Shown: positions 35,701-47,179 of the stretch, in pieces | How positions within the stretch are numbered: position 1 is the stretch's first letter | Layout of the letters: the number at the start of each line of letters is the position of its first letter | Assembly (NCBI GenBank): GCA_039619475.1 | Contig: CM077115.1 | Span: forward strand, 488,643,352 to 488,707,351 | Source: Icerya purchasi | Taxonomy: Eukaryota > Arthropoda > Insecta > Hemiptera > Monophlebidae | Direction of reading: 5' to 3' | DNA: 64,000 nucleotides | Translations under genes and position numbers: made by a program | Notes under the pieces: model-generated | Told to the model about the DNA's origin: nothing | Database searches by the model: none | The model's input: only the letters and a program-made list of their open reading frames with translations

Positions 35701-36320
35701 TTTTCTTTTAGACGATAGTAATTGGCATATTTAAAATATTTAATATAATTTAGTGCATTTTATTTTTTAAATATACAGTTTTTTTTTTGTTTTTTTTTTT
35801 AATTAAATCATTTTTAATGGAAATAGATAAAATATATACTGATGAATTTAATATATTTGGAAGGAAAACTGTGTGATATTATTGGGATGATTGAACTGGA
35901 ACTTGGTTTTAAGATAACAGCTATGCGTATGTGTTCTCTGAGTATAACACAGGCGGAGGAATTCTATGAAATATACAAAACCGTTACGCCTTGTTATCAA
36001 GTAAGATAAATACGTGATTATAAATTTTATATTGAAATAATAAAATTCTTTATCGTGCGATAATTATCTGTCGCGATAATTCTGCCAAATCATGTGAAAC
36101 AATCGTTTCAATAATCGGTGTCACCTGGTGTGGGCAATATTTTAAAAAACAAAATTACTCTTGTTAATTGTGAATTTTTAAAAAAAAATTTAACAGAGTA
36201 TGGTAGAAGATTTATCATCGGGTTCTTGTGTAGCTATGGGAATTACCGGAAACTCGAATATTAGTAATACGTTTATTGATTTTAAACGTGTGGTTGGATC
36301 CCGCTCTCCGGTAAATAATT

Positions 36321-36351
<31 letters not shown>

Positions 36352-37879
36352 TTTAAAATTAATTTTAATTATATATAAATTATATTCGCACCTACACGTT
36401 TGTTTAATTTATTTTAACAAAATTTTTATTACAATAAATATTAATTGTTGCTAATTGTTATTTACTTACGTATGGATATTGTAGCATGTAGCACGGTTAC
36501 TTAAACCAAATACCATAAGAGCTATTTTTGGAAAGAATCAAATCCAAAACGCAGTTCATGTTACAGATTTAGAGGAAGACATTTTATTAGAGGTTTGTAT
36601 GGAATAATCTTTATTTTTTGTGCAATCTAAGCATGTTAACATACCAATATAAATTTTTGAATTTGTCATTTTCTCGTTCATAGAGGAGTTTTATATTTAA
36701 ATTTTAAAAAGCATCATTTTAGTAGAAACATTATTGTATGAAATTTTAATTTTTCTTACAAAATATTAAAGTAATTTTATATTTTGCCGCAATTTATAGA
36801 ATAGTGTAATGTAAACTAAATAAATGAGCCTTTAAAACTGGGTCTAATCTCAGCAATTAAAGAAATACCCTAGTTATTAGTGTAGTATTTAATATTACTT
36901 TAGAATTAAAATTCTCCACGAATGATATTTTCGTTCCGTAGCTTTAGGGCTACTTTTTATCCATTTTTTCGAAACGCTGTTGTTATATAACCGGAAGTTG
37001 CATCATACGCTTTTTCTGAAATGAAAGGGCACGTTTTGATCATTCATAGGATTGCTGTCTAACTTCGGCATGTCCGTATGTTTTTAATGAAATATTTCGT
37101 TATCTGTGAGTTCTGTATGTAAACAATTTTCACATTGATATTCGTTAAAATAGTGATAATTCTGGAAAATTTTACGTCATAATATTTCATAAACTGGAAT
37201 ACTTGTTGCTTTACACTGCTTTACAATCCATTTAATGGTACAGTGTTTAATTTTCGTATTTAAAAAAATTATAGATTTTATTTTTTAATATAGTTTTTAC
37301 TTTAATTTTAAAGGGCGTGTTCGTTATTAAGGTGTGTTTCGATGATAAACATATCTGACGAAGGAACTGTATATTTTTCCCTCCCTATTTTTAATTATTT
37401 AAAAGCACATGTAATTATATATTACTATTTTAAAATATTTAATTTTTTCCTTTTTTTATTGAATATTAATTTGAGTGAATACATGAGTGAAATATTCAGT
37501 TTAATTTTGTTTTTGGCATGAATATGCCATGGCTAGTTTCAATCTAAATTCTTTTCTGTTACGAAATATAATGTTTTTTTGCTTACAACCAATCGCCAGC
37601 TAAGGAAATGCGTTATTTATATTTATCATAGTGTAAGTATTTTACTCAATCTGTGATCAACAGTTTGAGTTCATGTTTAAACACGTGATAGTATTGCATA
37701 TTAAGCGCCATTCGAAAGATATATATTCACCTCACGATGTACTTCTGTACAAAAGGTACGGAGGACTTGATGATGTCTTTAATAATGTTATTCGTATATG
37801 ATAAATTCCAGAAATCTTTTTATTTTATTCATTTCTGTCTTTTTCCTTACAGTTGCAGTTTTTCTTTGTAGCCATGTAA
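29794..37879 (+). CDS. NME7: NME7 orthologue (DM10 + two NDP-kinase domains), nine coding exons
   Basis: NME7 is an axonemal microtubule-inner and gamma-tubulin-associated protein. Exons: 29794-29901, 30008-30174, 30545-30706, 30833-31040, 31300-31411, 35864-36000, 36197-36310, 36485-36592, 37853-37879. All introns are GT-AG with matching phases. The protein has 380 residues (human 376) and starts MHSEQYAFIVEWNDP. Exons 1-2 encode DM10 (about 1-90). NDPK-A (about 92-225) contains VVGILKPNAV and ESIRAKYG but has NAIYF, so Tyr205 replaces the phosphorylated His. NDPK-B (about 235-378) contains CCIVKPHV, SGSCVAMGI and IQNAVHVTD with His361 kept. Three residues are missing after VIKEG relative to human, so the acceptor at 35863 is the least certain junction. 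Intron 5 (4.45 kb) holds a large palindrome and intron 8 is 1.26 kb. Confidence 0.95.
31611..34151. repeat. Near-perfect palindrome: two 1.2-kb inverted arms, 0.12-kb spacer
   Basis: Left arm 31611-32818 and right arm about 32943-34151 are reverse complements with only scattered mismatches; the outer ends read CGAGTACCATAGAATA and its complement. The spacer (about 32819-32942) contains GACGTCACGCACGGCTCC and a T-rich part. Each arm carries the same 100-codon frame (31897-32199 minus, 33563-33865 plus), which resembles no family I know and is probably incidental. I see no clear target duplication. It lies wholly inside NME7 intron 5; as RNA it would form a very long hairpin. Confidence 0.92.
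34151..34533. repeat. Diverged partial copy of the palindrome arm
   Basis: From GGTTTCATTGAGGTTTGAGG onward this copies right-arm positions 33203-33590 in the same orientation, with about 10 percent differences and small indels, e.g. CTTATGTCGATTTGGGGC for CTTTTTCGATTTAGAGC. It abuts the palindrome directly. The arm sequence is therefore part of a wider repeat family. Confidence 0.82.
34569..34790. repeat. Hairpin MITE-like element
   Basis: ACTTTTATAAAATAATAATA at the left end and its reverse complement at the right end bound two arms of about 100 bp (34569-34672, 34697-34790) that are complementary almost throughout, including TTTCGAAGCTAATA and TTACTAACGTTAATTTTAAA. The spacer is under 30 bp. 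A matching end occurs alone at 11164-11194. The transposase source is unknown. Confidence 0.8.
36321..36345. repeat. (TA)n microsatellite in NME7 intron 7
   Basis: About 12 TA units starting 10 bases after the donor of NME7 exon 7. Confidence 0.9.
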
Positions 37880-38460
37880 TACAAACACTTATGGAGATCT
37901 TTTTTCATCATTTAAGGAGCACGGTATGTATCATTTCAGCTATTAATTATTTAACCTATACACTTTTTTTTTAAAATTATTATTTACTGTTTAATTACAC
38001 TTTAACCCAAAATGTATTTATTGTCAAAGTACCCACGTTTTCACTATGAAACAATGGTTTATAAAACTGACTTGTATGTTGGATGCGTGTATGTTTTTTA
38101 ATAGCGCAAGATTGTATAAAAACTTACTATCGAACAAAATGTTAAATTCCTAAATAATCAAATAGTATCATACCTGTCTGTAAAAATTCCAATTTAAAAT
38201 TCATTCAGCAAGTCGGTTTGCACCGCTGATATACTTTCAGTTTTTCAGATCTATACTGTGATTCCGTTGGACGAAAAATCACTGTTGGTTTGTGCTACAT
38301 CTGTTGATTAGTAACTTTACGAACGAAGAAGAAAGTCGTGAAAATCATTTATGCACATTATTAAAATATAATCTGCAAGATCGTTCTTTTTCAGTTATTA
38401 TTTGCTAAACCACCGACTCGGTGAATAATAATAACAATTTCGAACTGATAAATAAACAAA
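37880..38460 (+). promoter_or_regulatory. NME7 3' UTR, possibly spliced, with polyadenylation signal
   Basis: 44 bases after the NME7 stop there is a good donor (ACG, then GTATGT at 37924). A matching acceptor, CTTTCAGTTTTTCAG, ends at 38248, and AATAAA lies at 38451-38456. This fits a 3' UTR split by an intron of 325 bp. The second exon begins with 20 open codons (IYTVIPLDEKSLLVCATSVD) and a stop, so an alternative C-terminus or small second frame is an option. Transcript data would settle it. Confidence 0.35.
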
Positions 38461-38469
38461 TAAATGTAT

Positions 38470-40180
38470 TACTATTTAAAATTTGTACTTATTTTTACCC
38501 TTTTATTATAAAAATTTATGAAGCACGTGTAAATATATTAAAAAAATTATAACTGCATGTTTCAATTTTAATTTCTTGGCGATTTATTATTATTGTAACA
38601 AAATAAAATTGTTCAAAGAAGAAGAAAAAAAAGATAAAAATGGGAGCCCGTTTAAATGCATGTGCTTTATGAAATTGAAATAATAAAAAAAAATGTATCT
38701 TCCGTCCGCTCAAATATTGTGTATAATAAATAACTGGCTGGACAAAGAAATACCTCATTTATGTGAACTGTTGAGATTTCAATGTTGAAAGCAGATATCA
38801 TGGGTATCGTGTTGGTTAAATAATTTATCATAAGGTTCTTCTTTTATTTGTATTAACCTAAAATGTTATGTTGTTCAGCAAGACTTACAAGTATGCAATT
38901 TATTCGCTACATCAGATAACAGAAAAAAAGATTGTTTCGCTGCAGCTGTTATCTACCATAACCTAAAAAAATTCAGTTACATGCGAGCGGCGGTATAACA
39001 GATAGTGTAGATTTTACATAACATAACACAATTTTAGTATTTTAACACGTTAAAAATAATCTTATGACTAAATTAATAAAAACCAACGAGAAGCAGATGA
39101 AAGTCAACGATAAGAAAGTGATAATAAGTCAATAGAGTAAAGAAATAAATAATTGTTATTGTGAGAAAACATTAAATAAATACTTTCGATTTGTTGCGCT
39201 GAATATAAAAAAATATGCTTTTCTTTGTTAAAGAACAGTAACGGTTTTAAAAAGTCTTAGTTCTTTTCCAGCTCCCAATTTATTAATTTTATTCTTCAAA
39301 ATATGAATGTAATATTTCCAATTTAACTAAATGCGAGATACAGTGCAAGTATGATGTCCAAAGTGGTATTCAGCTTAGTTGCTCATTCGGCCAAGTGGTT
39401 TCGGCTGAAAAAGTGCTTGAAATTCAACAATGATTTCTGTTGCCATCATTTATTATTTTTTTCTTTTACGTAATTCGAAATAAAATGAAATGAAAAAAGT
39501 AACTCTTGTAGTGGATGATAAATTATAAACGGGAATAGAATTACCGAGGGAAGATCGAAACATTCTACAACAGTTATAAAATAAATGAGAATGATTATAT
39601 ATCTGCTGTTGCAATGACCGAGATTAGAGTAAGGTTCTGTAAGTATTATTAAATTATTATTTGTAAACTTTAGAACTGTTAGACTAGAACGGGAGAATAG
39701 TACTAAATCTACCCAACGTTGTTTCGTTCATTTGTTGAAGGAAGTAACGAAAGAGCGGTCTTTATATATTATTTCGAACCGAAAGAATGGAAGAAAAAGA
39801 TAATACGATTTCTACCGATTTTTTTGGCACCTTAGCATATTGTGTTCTATGAAGAAATTCTAGATCTGCTGTTGATTAGTGGTGTAATAGTTTTTAACGA
39901 TGTTTAAGCTTTAATTAAACATAACATTTCAATAAATTGACTTTAGTATTCCATGTCTAATTAGCTTCCATCTGTTAACTTGAAAGTCGTTTTTGACTAT
40001 TCACATAGTACAACGTCCAAATTCTTAATATATTTTTTTTTCTGTATTTTCACATTAATTGTAAAATAAAAAAACTACATACACTGTCATAGAATTTAGA
40101 ATAAAAAGAGAGATTTATTGCCGCAGTTAATCACGGCTACATTGCAAACAGTCTTCGAAGATTTAAATTGGTATAACATT
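38470..40180. other. AT-rich DNA, no gene seen
   Basis: No recognisable exon or repeat. A 60-codon minus frame just to the right (40368-40186) begins after a splice-acceptor-like TTTATATTCAG but has no known domain. Confidence 0.35.
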
Positions 40181-40439
40181 TGTAATTAACATCGATAGCG
40201 AATACTTAAATCATTTAAAATTGCCGGTGATATAATTTTAATAGCGAATAGTTCCGAAGAATTATGAGGACAAATAGATGAATTAAATGAAACTAGTAAT
40301 TTTTCTCGTAGTGTTGGAACATTATTTATGATAGAATAGAATAAATCGGCGAACCCATTGAAATCCATTTTCCTGAATATAAATATTATTATTGAAATAA
40401 AAATAATTCTATTTTATAATAATATTTAAAATCTCAATT

Positions 40440-40891
40440 AATCAATGATTTTTGCAGGTCCTCATAAAATTTTTCTTTCGCGTTTTCTGTGCTATCTAAA
40501 GTAATTGCATATACACTACAAACGCGTGTTTCTTTGGTATAAGGTAGCGTATTTTCATATTTAAACTTATCGGCTCTTCCGTTATGTAGGAAATCAGTTT
40601 ATTAGTATCCATTGCAGGCCCGATTCTGTGCAATCGTTTTTTACCTTTCGGTAATCCTTTCCATTATAGCGTGTATCCTGCGGTATCGTCTATGATCGTT
40701 CCTTTATCTGCTAGTCTAGTTTCACTTAACGCTGCGATGTTGATATTATATTTTCTTAGTTCTTGCAGCACAACCGCTGTTCTTCTACCCGGAGCGTTTT
40801 TATCACCTAGTAACGTTCGTACGCTCCAGGTTCCAAAGTTCCGTATTTTTGCTCTTAAATATTTGTTTCTGTTGGCTGCATGCAAACACAT
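40440..40891 (-). pseudogene. CFDP2-like endonuclease fragment
   Basis: Minus-strand reading gives FGTWSVRTLLGDKNAPGRRT, then LQELRKYNINIAALSETRLA and DKG. That is the opening of the APE-type endonuclease in 'craniofacial development protein 2-like' LINE proteins ('GTWNVRTLl....r...v..ELkrynidI.alsEtRw...G'), with the Asn and Glu catalytic motifs. After GYTL the frame breaks; the later block EKFYEDLQKSL matches the region where these proteins read '..nKe.FYedL...l'. Intervening motifs are lost. Confidence 0.72.
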
Positions 40892-41640
40892 CCCCTTCTA
40901 GAGAGTGCTGTACCTAGCAGGCACGTGGGGACTTGAATCAGACTGTGTTACCACAGGTGATTGTCCACTGCCTTGTAGCTCGCCCTGTGGATCCAGAAAT
41001 TAATTTCCTTCGCATTTCTTTCATATATGTATCATGCATTATTGACAATAGGAAAGGATAGAATTAAAATAAAGATAGGGGCTGGTGACGCTAAAGGGAA
41101 CATAGGAGTTGTAGCGCTTCAATCTCCTATGCTGCCCATTTAATCCGAATAGATGTTCCAGTGGCACGGCAGACCGATACGACTGGCCAGCCAGGAATAA
41201 AATGATGGCTCGTGGACTCTGAAAAATAGAGTAGGCAGATGGTATAAGATATGAGGGAGAAGGATAGGAAAATAGAGGAGAGAGAAGAGACTGCCATTAT
41301 TTTGGGGTGACACACTAGCCTTTGGATAAAAATCCTGACTGCAAGGCAGCGCTACTGAGGACAGCGGTGTAAGGCGTTGACAGCAGCCAACGCTCCTGAA
41401 GGTGATACAGTCGCATGAATTTTGCAGATTTTTGGTAGCAGCTCCTCAAGCTCCCCATCTGCGTCCTCATGCCTCATTGCTCTGTCACTACTGGAATCGC
41501 CTGCCAGAGGCTTTCGCTTTTGGTTTGCGACTGTTTATTCTTATTCGCAACTAACCATATATCTGCTGACCACTCCAATATCCACCACCTGTGGACGCAC
41601 CCGATTCCGGTTAGAGCTCCAAATCTCAGGAAGGTAAATA
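40440..41640 (-). mobile_element. RTE/CFDP2-type LINE, 5' end only (minus strand)
   Basis: The minus strand from 41640 to 40910 is GC-richer and non-coding or weakly coding, as expected for the 5' UTR of this family. From 40891 it encodes the start of an endonuclease. The copy ends at about 40440, after EKFYEDLQKSL, well before RT. Loss of the 3' part is unusual for target-primed LINE insertion, so a later deletion or rearrangement is likely. CT/TA microsatellite DNA adjoins the 5' side. Confidence 0.62.
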
Positions 41641-41642
41641 TC

Positions 41643-41677
<35 letters not shown>
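41643..41677. repeat. (CT)n(AT)n microsatellite
   Basis: About 9 CT units followed by about 8 AT units. Confidence 0.9.
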
Positions 41678-41699
41678 AGATTAATATTTTATAACCATA

Positions 41700-43030
41700 T
41701 TTAATCATTCCTTTAAATGTATGAAAACCGAAACTAAGTTTTTCTTTTCGTTTTTCTCTTTACGCTTAAGTTTTGTGTTGGTTTTTTTCCGAATATTGTT
41801 GTGCCTGTATACTCATAGAGCTAATTAAAATAATTTCGCAATTATAAGAGTACCTTGATATTCGTATTTTTTTATCCACCTTATTATAAAAATTTTGTCA
41901 GAATTGTTGCAACTGAAATTAATTTATATTTGTTTATTATAAATAAACTATTTCTTTCCTCATTCTGTTGGATTTTCGTTAGGTGGTTGAATGAAGGCTC
42001 CTGCTCAAAACAAATTTTACTCGTGTTTTTCGCTCTGCAAGCGAAAACACTGAGAACATGTACATGACTTTCCTAAAAAAGTAATTTTTCGCAAAAAAAA
42101 TATACGTCGATTATTCGATTGAATCTAAAATTTTTACAATTATTACTAGATAAAGATGCGATTAGTAGTGGAGTCGGGTTTGAATGTGCTACAAGTGACC
42201 AGTAAACACAGCGTTGGAACATTTTTTTGTTACAGATTATAAAAATGAACGGATCGTTGTTAAGGTCGAGGTTAAACTTTTTCGTATAAATAGAGAAATT
42301 CTTCACCGTCACATCGTTCAAGAAATTAATATTTATGTCCCTGTAGAGAGTGATGTGAATATTTAAACAAAGTTCGATGATGAATTATTTTTCTACAACA
42401 CATTCCTTTTGTTTATGTGTTTACGGCCGCGATATCATTTACGATTTTCTTTTCTCGAAGCCATTACGAAAGTAATTGCACGAATACACTTAAATATAAA
42501 CTGTACCGAATTAATATTGAATTACCTGGCAAAAATTTTATTACCACATAGTTTCCTATTTGCCGCAACTTATTTCTAAATTTAATTTTTAAAAGTGTCG
42601 CGAGAAACATCTTACGATATTGCTCGCGAAAAAAAATATTAAACTCCCAAAAGAACGACATGTATGTATGCCAACAAGAGAAAAAAGTTATTTTCTATTA
42701 TATAGAACACGGATATAGTTTTTCCATGGACTTTTTTTTTTTTTTTTGTCGCTAATTTATTTATCACTTTTTTTATTAAAATCATCATTACACGGCTGCT
42801 GTTTAACAAAAAGCAAAGTTTTATTTATAGATATCGCTGTTGTCTTACTTAACTAATGTTCGAGATTGTGGATCTTTTCAAATGCAATTTTGTGGAAACG
42901 TCGTAAGATAATTTAAATCTTTCAGATTCATACCATTTATAATGTGTTTGTTCTTTATCGTTATTTTTTTGTCTGTTCTTTTTTAACTAAAGATAAGATA
43001 TCCCCGAAAACGTTTCTAGAATATCTGTTT
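41700..43030. other. No gene seen
   Basis: AT-rich with a T run at 42729-42747. Short frames on both strands show no domain. Confidence 0.35.
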
Positions 43031-43169
43031 ATGTTTAACCCTTAAATGCCCCCACATAGAAAAATCAAAGTGAAAATTATTTTGTATACTTTATTTTGCT
43101 ATTTGGGATACATTTAACAATAAAACTTAATATTTCAGTTCCGCGATCCCATAGAAACTAAATTACGTC

Positions 43170-43345
43170 ATGTTCTTTATAATGCACACTGAGCGCTTTA
43201 TGGAAAACCATTGACGTTTAGAAATGTTCTTTATAGTGCACACTGAGCGCTTTACTGAAAACAACCAACATTTAGAAATGTGCATTATAATGCACACTGA
43301 GCGCTTTACTGAAAACAACCAACATTTAGCTATATGCATTATAAT
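43170..43345 (+). repeat. Three 54-bp tandem units, piggyBac 2 left subterminal
   Basis: GCACACTGAGCGCTTTA starts at 43184, 43238 and 43292, exactly 54 bp apart, with AAAAC(A)ACCAACATTTAG and ATTATAATGCA/TTTATAATGCA in each unit. Units 2 and 3 are nearly identical; unit 1 is more diverged. Likely transposase-binding or structural repeats of the element. Confidence 0.8.
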
Positions 43346-43869
43346 TAAGGACAAAACTATGGAGAGGGTGGATATGGGGGTGTGACACCACTTAATAATT
43401 TTAAATTGCGAATTATTCGTCAAAATCAGAAAATATTCGGTTAATTTGGCAAAATTGGAAGTATCTTTTGGTTATTTTAGCCTACGAATAATTTTCTTTT
43501 TTTATTTATTTATATTTCATTCGGTCATGCGGAAAATTGAGTGATCCTCACCCCCAAAATAATTGGCTATGAGTGTTACATAGAGAAGTACTGATAGATA
43601 ATAATGTACACTGAGAAAAACATGAAACCACTAATAAAATGTAAATCACAACAAATTAACAGAAATATTGATTATTCTCACCTGCTTCAATTGCATATAT
43701 TACTTTGCACAACATTACACCTTACTAAAATAAATAATTTCACAGAATTCAGTGAATAACAAATTTATTACGTTTCCTTTTAAAGGTGCGAAACAAAAAA
43801 GAAATTATGCTGTGTATATGTAATATTGGAGTGCATTTGTATTGTGTGCGCATCTGTGTATGTTATTTA

Positions 43870-44656
43870 TTTTTCTTTGTGATATTTAAAGAAACAATTA
43901 CGGTTTTTTAAAATACATAATCTTATATTACACTTTGAACACAGTATTGTGCTTTTATTCTCTGTACATGATCTACATCGTCCGATAGTTGTGAAAATGG
44001 GAAAATGATCTAAGTTGTCCAATCTTGAATCACTTGGTGGAAGAGGTTGTTTGTTCTTTTTCAGACACTACTTTTTCGTAGCGGAATAGTGCTCGGCTAC
44101 ATTTAACGGCCTTCCAATTCTAAGTTTATTCTTAGTATTTAGAATATTGCCAATAGTATACCTAAATTCCTTCAGAGGTAAACATGTTTTTACTTGTTGA
44201 TGTTCTAAGTCACGCTTATATAATAATAATAACCAAGCATTATTTACACAGATATCGATATCATTTGTGTGAAAATCATGATAAATACCATCGATGAGAT
44301 TTCATTGCAGTTCTGTATAATGCGACAAGCATATCGGCTTCATCATCCATAATATATCGGTTATTATAATCTTTTACAATTTTCGGGCACGGCACTGAAA
44401 CTTTTGTGCTGTTTTCTTTACTATAGCTTTTTACTATAGTCTAAAGGAGGTTCTGCACCGACATACGAACTAACTAAAGATGATACAGATCTATTATCAT
44501 ACCATTTTATTATAACATTCATTTTTTTCTCGTTATCTGTATTGTAATCAAAACTACCGCGACCTAATTTCTTTAACTGTTTATCTTCCTTTAATTTACA
44601 ATTTCTTAGTCGATTATTTAGTACTGTACCAGATGAAAAAATTCCATATGAGTCCT
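43870..44656 (-). pseudogene. piggyBac transposase remnant (C-terminal half, PGBD-like)
   Basis: Reading the minus strand from 44656: SYGIFSSGTVLNNRLRNCKL, then KKLGRGSFDY, then VIIKWYDNRSVSSLVSSYVG with AEPP, then VPCPKIVKDYNN, then DEADMLVALYRT, then HRWYLS. This is the standard run of blocks after the catalytic domain in piggyBac-derived proteins. Near 44010-43880 an intact Cys-rich tail reads TTIGRCRSCTENKSTILCSK followed by C-N-I-R-L-C, the cross-brace zinc domain that binds the ends. A frameshift at about 44430 and a few stops lie between. The first two catalytic Asp regions are missing. Confidence 0.82.
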
Positions 44657-44824
44657 ATACGCAAATAAATAAAAACGCTTGGAAAATAAATTTCTTTGTA
44701 GTTGTAAATGCGCGTATATTTACTACAAACACCACCGCATAGGAAAAAAGTGATGATTCCTTCATTCCATGGCTGACATCTGAACTGTACAATATTTCCT
44801 TTAAATAAAGCGAAGTTCCCATAT

Positions 44825-44910
44825 CACGACCGGTGTGCATTACCGAGAACATTCTTTACTAACATCAAATTTCTACATCACGGCCGGTGTGCATTATAAG
44901 GAACATGATC
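44825..44910 (-). repeat. Two 54-bp-spaced units, piggyBac 2 right subterminal
   Basis: CGGTGTGCATTA occurs at 44831 and 44885, 54 bp apart. Reverse-complemented, the second reads CATGTTCCTTATAATGCACA, matching CATGTTCTTTATAATGCACA of the left array. Spacing and core are therefore shared between the two ends. Confidence 0.7.
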
Positions 44911-45279
44911 TTTAAATGCTTACACAGCGAAAAAAATACACTTATTATTTTAAATAATATCATTTGAATTTTTACACTTTTTATTTTGTGCACCGACAAA
45001 AAAAATTACTGAAGTAACATTCTTTCAAGCCATATTTTACAACGGAGAAATTTTATCATTTTAGTAAACTGAAATTTATGAAAATGTCAAATATTCATCA
45101 TTATATAGAGGAAGCTTTTGAAAACGCACAGAAACCCCAAATTTGGATATATTTAAAACAAAATACGGTATTATACATCACTATAATTTTTTCGTATCAA
45201 TTTAACACAGAAGTATTTAAAAATGACTTCAAAGTTGATGTTCCTTATAATGCACATGGGACGTTTAAGGGTATATGCA

Positions 45280-46520
45280 ATTTAATTTTGCAATTATTTT
45301 TTATTTTATTGTATTGTTTCTTTTTTCTGCGTTTATCCGCGAAATATGTTTTTAACGAAATGCAATACTAATTGGTTGGCTGATCGGAATTATTTTGAAT
45401 TTTTTCGTGCTGATTATTATGTAAATACTTAGTAGAAATGCAGACTTGAATGGCAGGTTAATTTTCACAATAAATATTAATAACAATACTAGTAAAAAAA
45501 AGAAAACGCTAAAACATTGTCAATATTTCAAAAAAATCGGTACAAGTAAATCTTGAACATTTTAGAATATACTACTAACATCCTTTTCGGAAACATCGTA
45601 AAAAAAAACAAACTGTTGAAACGTTATTAGTGACACAATTGATATTTTGGTGATGTTGAATAGGTCTAAGAAATATGCACTATGTACTTGTAAATATATT
45701 AATAAATAAATGCGCATTTAAAAAATTAGTTTCTTTTATTTTTTTTTAATAATTCATGCCCGAAGTCACCCGCTGTGATGATAACTTCGAAATATTGAAA
45801 GAAAATAAATGTATGACCGGAGTCACCACAACTAATGGGGCGACTCCGGACACTATTTAAACTGTTATGGTAAGCAACGTTTTTTTGTTTTTTTAAAATT
45901 AAAATTTTAATAAACACAAACGATAAATAATAGTTTAATTTATATATATTTAAATTTCTGTCGTTATCTGTCGAATGGTTCTAGTGCAGGCTTATAAAAA
46001 TACATAAAATTGTCCAGAGTCACCTCATTCTACAGTATTTCAAACAAAACAATTAAAATAATACATAAACTTAACCCGGTAATATTAAGAACAATTTAAA
46101 AAAAAAAAACGTTATTTTTTCTTTTGCAATTCGCGCGCACTCAAAATACGAGAGACCGCACAGCGTGTCAATTCAGTTTCAAAGATCATTTTAGGAATTA
46201 AAAGAAATTAAAAAAAAAAAAAATCGGCGCTGGACGCCTCCCCTTTCGAGACAGACAATGCTCTCTGTTTAGGGGCTACGGCTAAAATTCAAAAAACACG
46301 GAACATGCTCTAGTCGTTTGCTGTCTGTTAATATCTCTTATATTTTCAACAGTTTCCGTACGATGTGTGTTAGAATACGCTATAATGAATGTCTTGAATT
46401 CGAAAGAAAGTAATAATGTTAACGATTTTATTTAAATTTTTTTAAATTCTTGTGTCACGTGATCCTTAGAAGTAATGGATAATATGGGTTTATGATAAAG
46501 CTGAAGTAACTTATGTAATT
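45280..46520. other. AT-rich DNA, no gene seen
   Basis: Contains poly-A and poly-T runs and the word GAGTCACC three times (about 45765, 45820, 46017; first as AAGTCACC). The plus frame 45078-45371 crosses the piggyBac right end, so it is probably chance. Confidence 0.3.
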
Positions 46521-46524
46521 TTTA

Positions 46525-46710
46525 GAATCGAATTTGTCCAATGTGGCGAGCGAAGATCAAATCGATATACGATCCTCCACGAGTAGTTGTTGGTAGAGCT
46601 GGATTCGTTTTGAGTTGTAATCCCTTCCCTTCCATGAACCGAAATAATAATCGCCGATTTTCACAGGTTTCTTGAGATCGACGTTAATATCCCCTGATAG
46701 AAGTATAAAG
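46525..46710 (-). pseudogene. Possible LINE endonuclease C-terminal fragment
   Basis: The minus strand at about 46705-46650 reads LLSGDINVDLKKP and, in a second frame at about 46590-46560, TRGGSYIDLIFARHIGQI. This order, 'lL.GDfN.dl' followed by 'T..g.s.iDli..', is that of the last two motifs of APE-type endonucleases. Only about 60 residues are visible, so the assignment is tentative. Confidence 0.38.
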
Positions 46711-47179
46711 TATCGTATTCTCTCTTCTTGATTACGTTAACAATTTATGCTACTTTGGGCATGTATATCAATAAATTTAACTCGAAGAAATCCTCAATAT
46801 CGTCTAACTGTAATGCCGGAAACTATTTTTTCGAGAGATTTGCACAATTTCCATGCTTTCTTTCATTCATCAAAAGTTTTCGTTTTCTTTATTTCGTACA
46901 TTCCATCAAAATCTTATTTTTCAATACTTCTGCGTAATCATATTTCTTTCTTTCATTCAACAACAGTTTTATATCTTTAACATTATAATGCATAGTACAT
47001 TTACATATAGACGTTGATGAACGACAATCATCACGGTCCGAACACGACTGACTTAAGACAACTAGAAGAAAAGGCTGTATTCTTATTTACCTCCCGCGCG
47101 TAACGCCGTCGCGTTCCACTTTAGTGTGACGTTTTCTGCTAGTTAGGTCGCGGCTAAAGCATATTCCGTGCTAAAAAAT

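Larger units (their letters stand above)
43039..45271 (-). mobile_element. piggyBac element 2 with 54-bp subterminal repeats
   Basis: TTAA (43035-43038) is followed by CCCTTAAATGCCCCCACAT. The best opposite end is ATGGGACGTTTAAGGG at 45256-45271, whose complement CCCTTAAACGTCCCAT matches the left end at 13 of 15 positions; the TTAA there has changed to TATA. Inside, three 54-bp units near the left end (43170-43345) and two 54-bp-spaced units near the right (44825-44910) share a core in inverted orientation. The minus strand encodes the C-terminal part of a transposase; the N-terminal part is gone, so the copy is non-autonomous. The right boundary is less sure than the left. Confidence 0.7.

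Noticed and set aside
40186..40368. 60-codon minus frame after an acceptor-like TTTATATTCAG
   Set aside because: No recognisable domain, no donor at a sensible place, and no partner exon.
43170..43345. CRISPR-like or satellite array
   Set aside because: Period is 54 bp without variable spacers, the unit is part of piggyBac 2, and the genome is eukaryotic.
45078..45371. 97-codon ATG-started frame
   Set aside because: It crosses the inferred right end of piggyBac 2 and has no domain; length is within chance expectation at this AT content.
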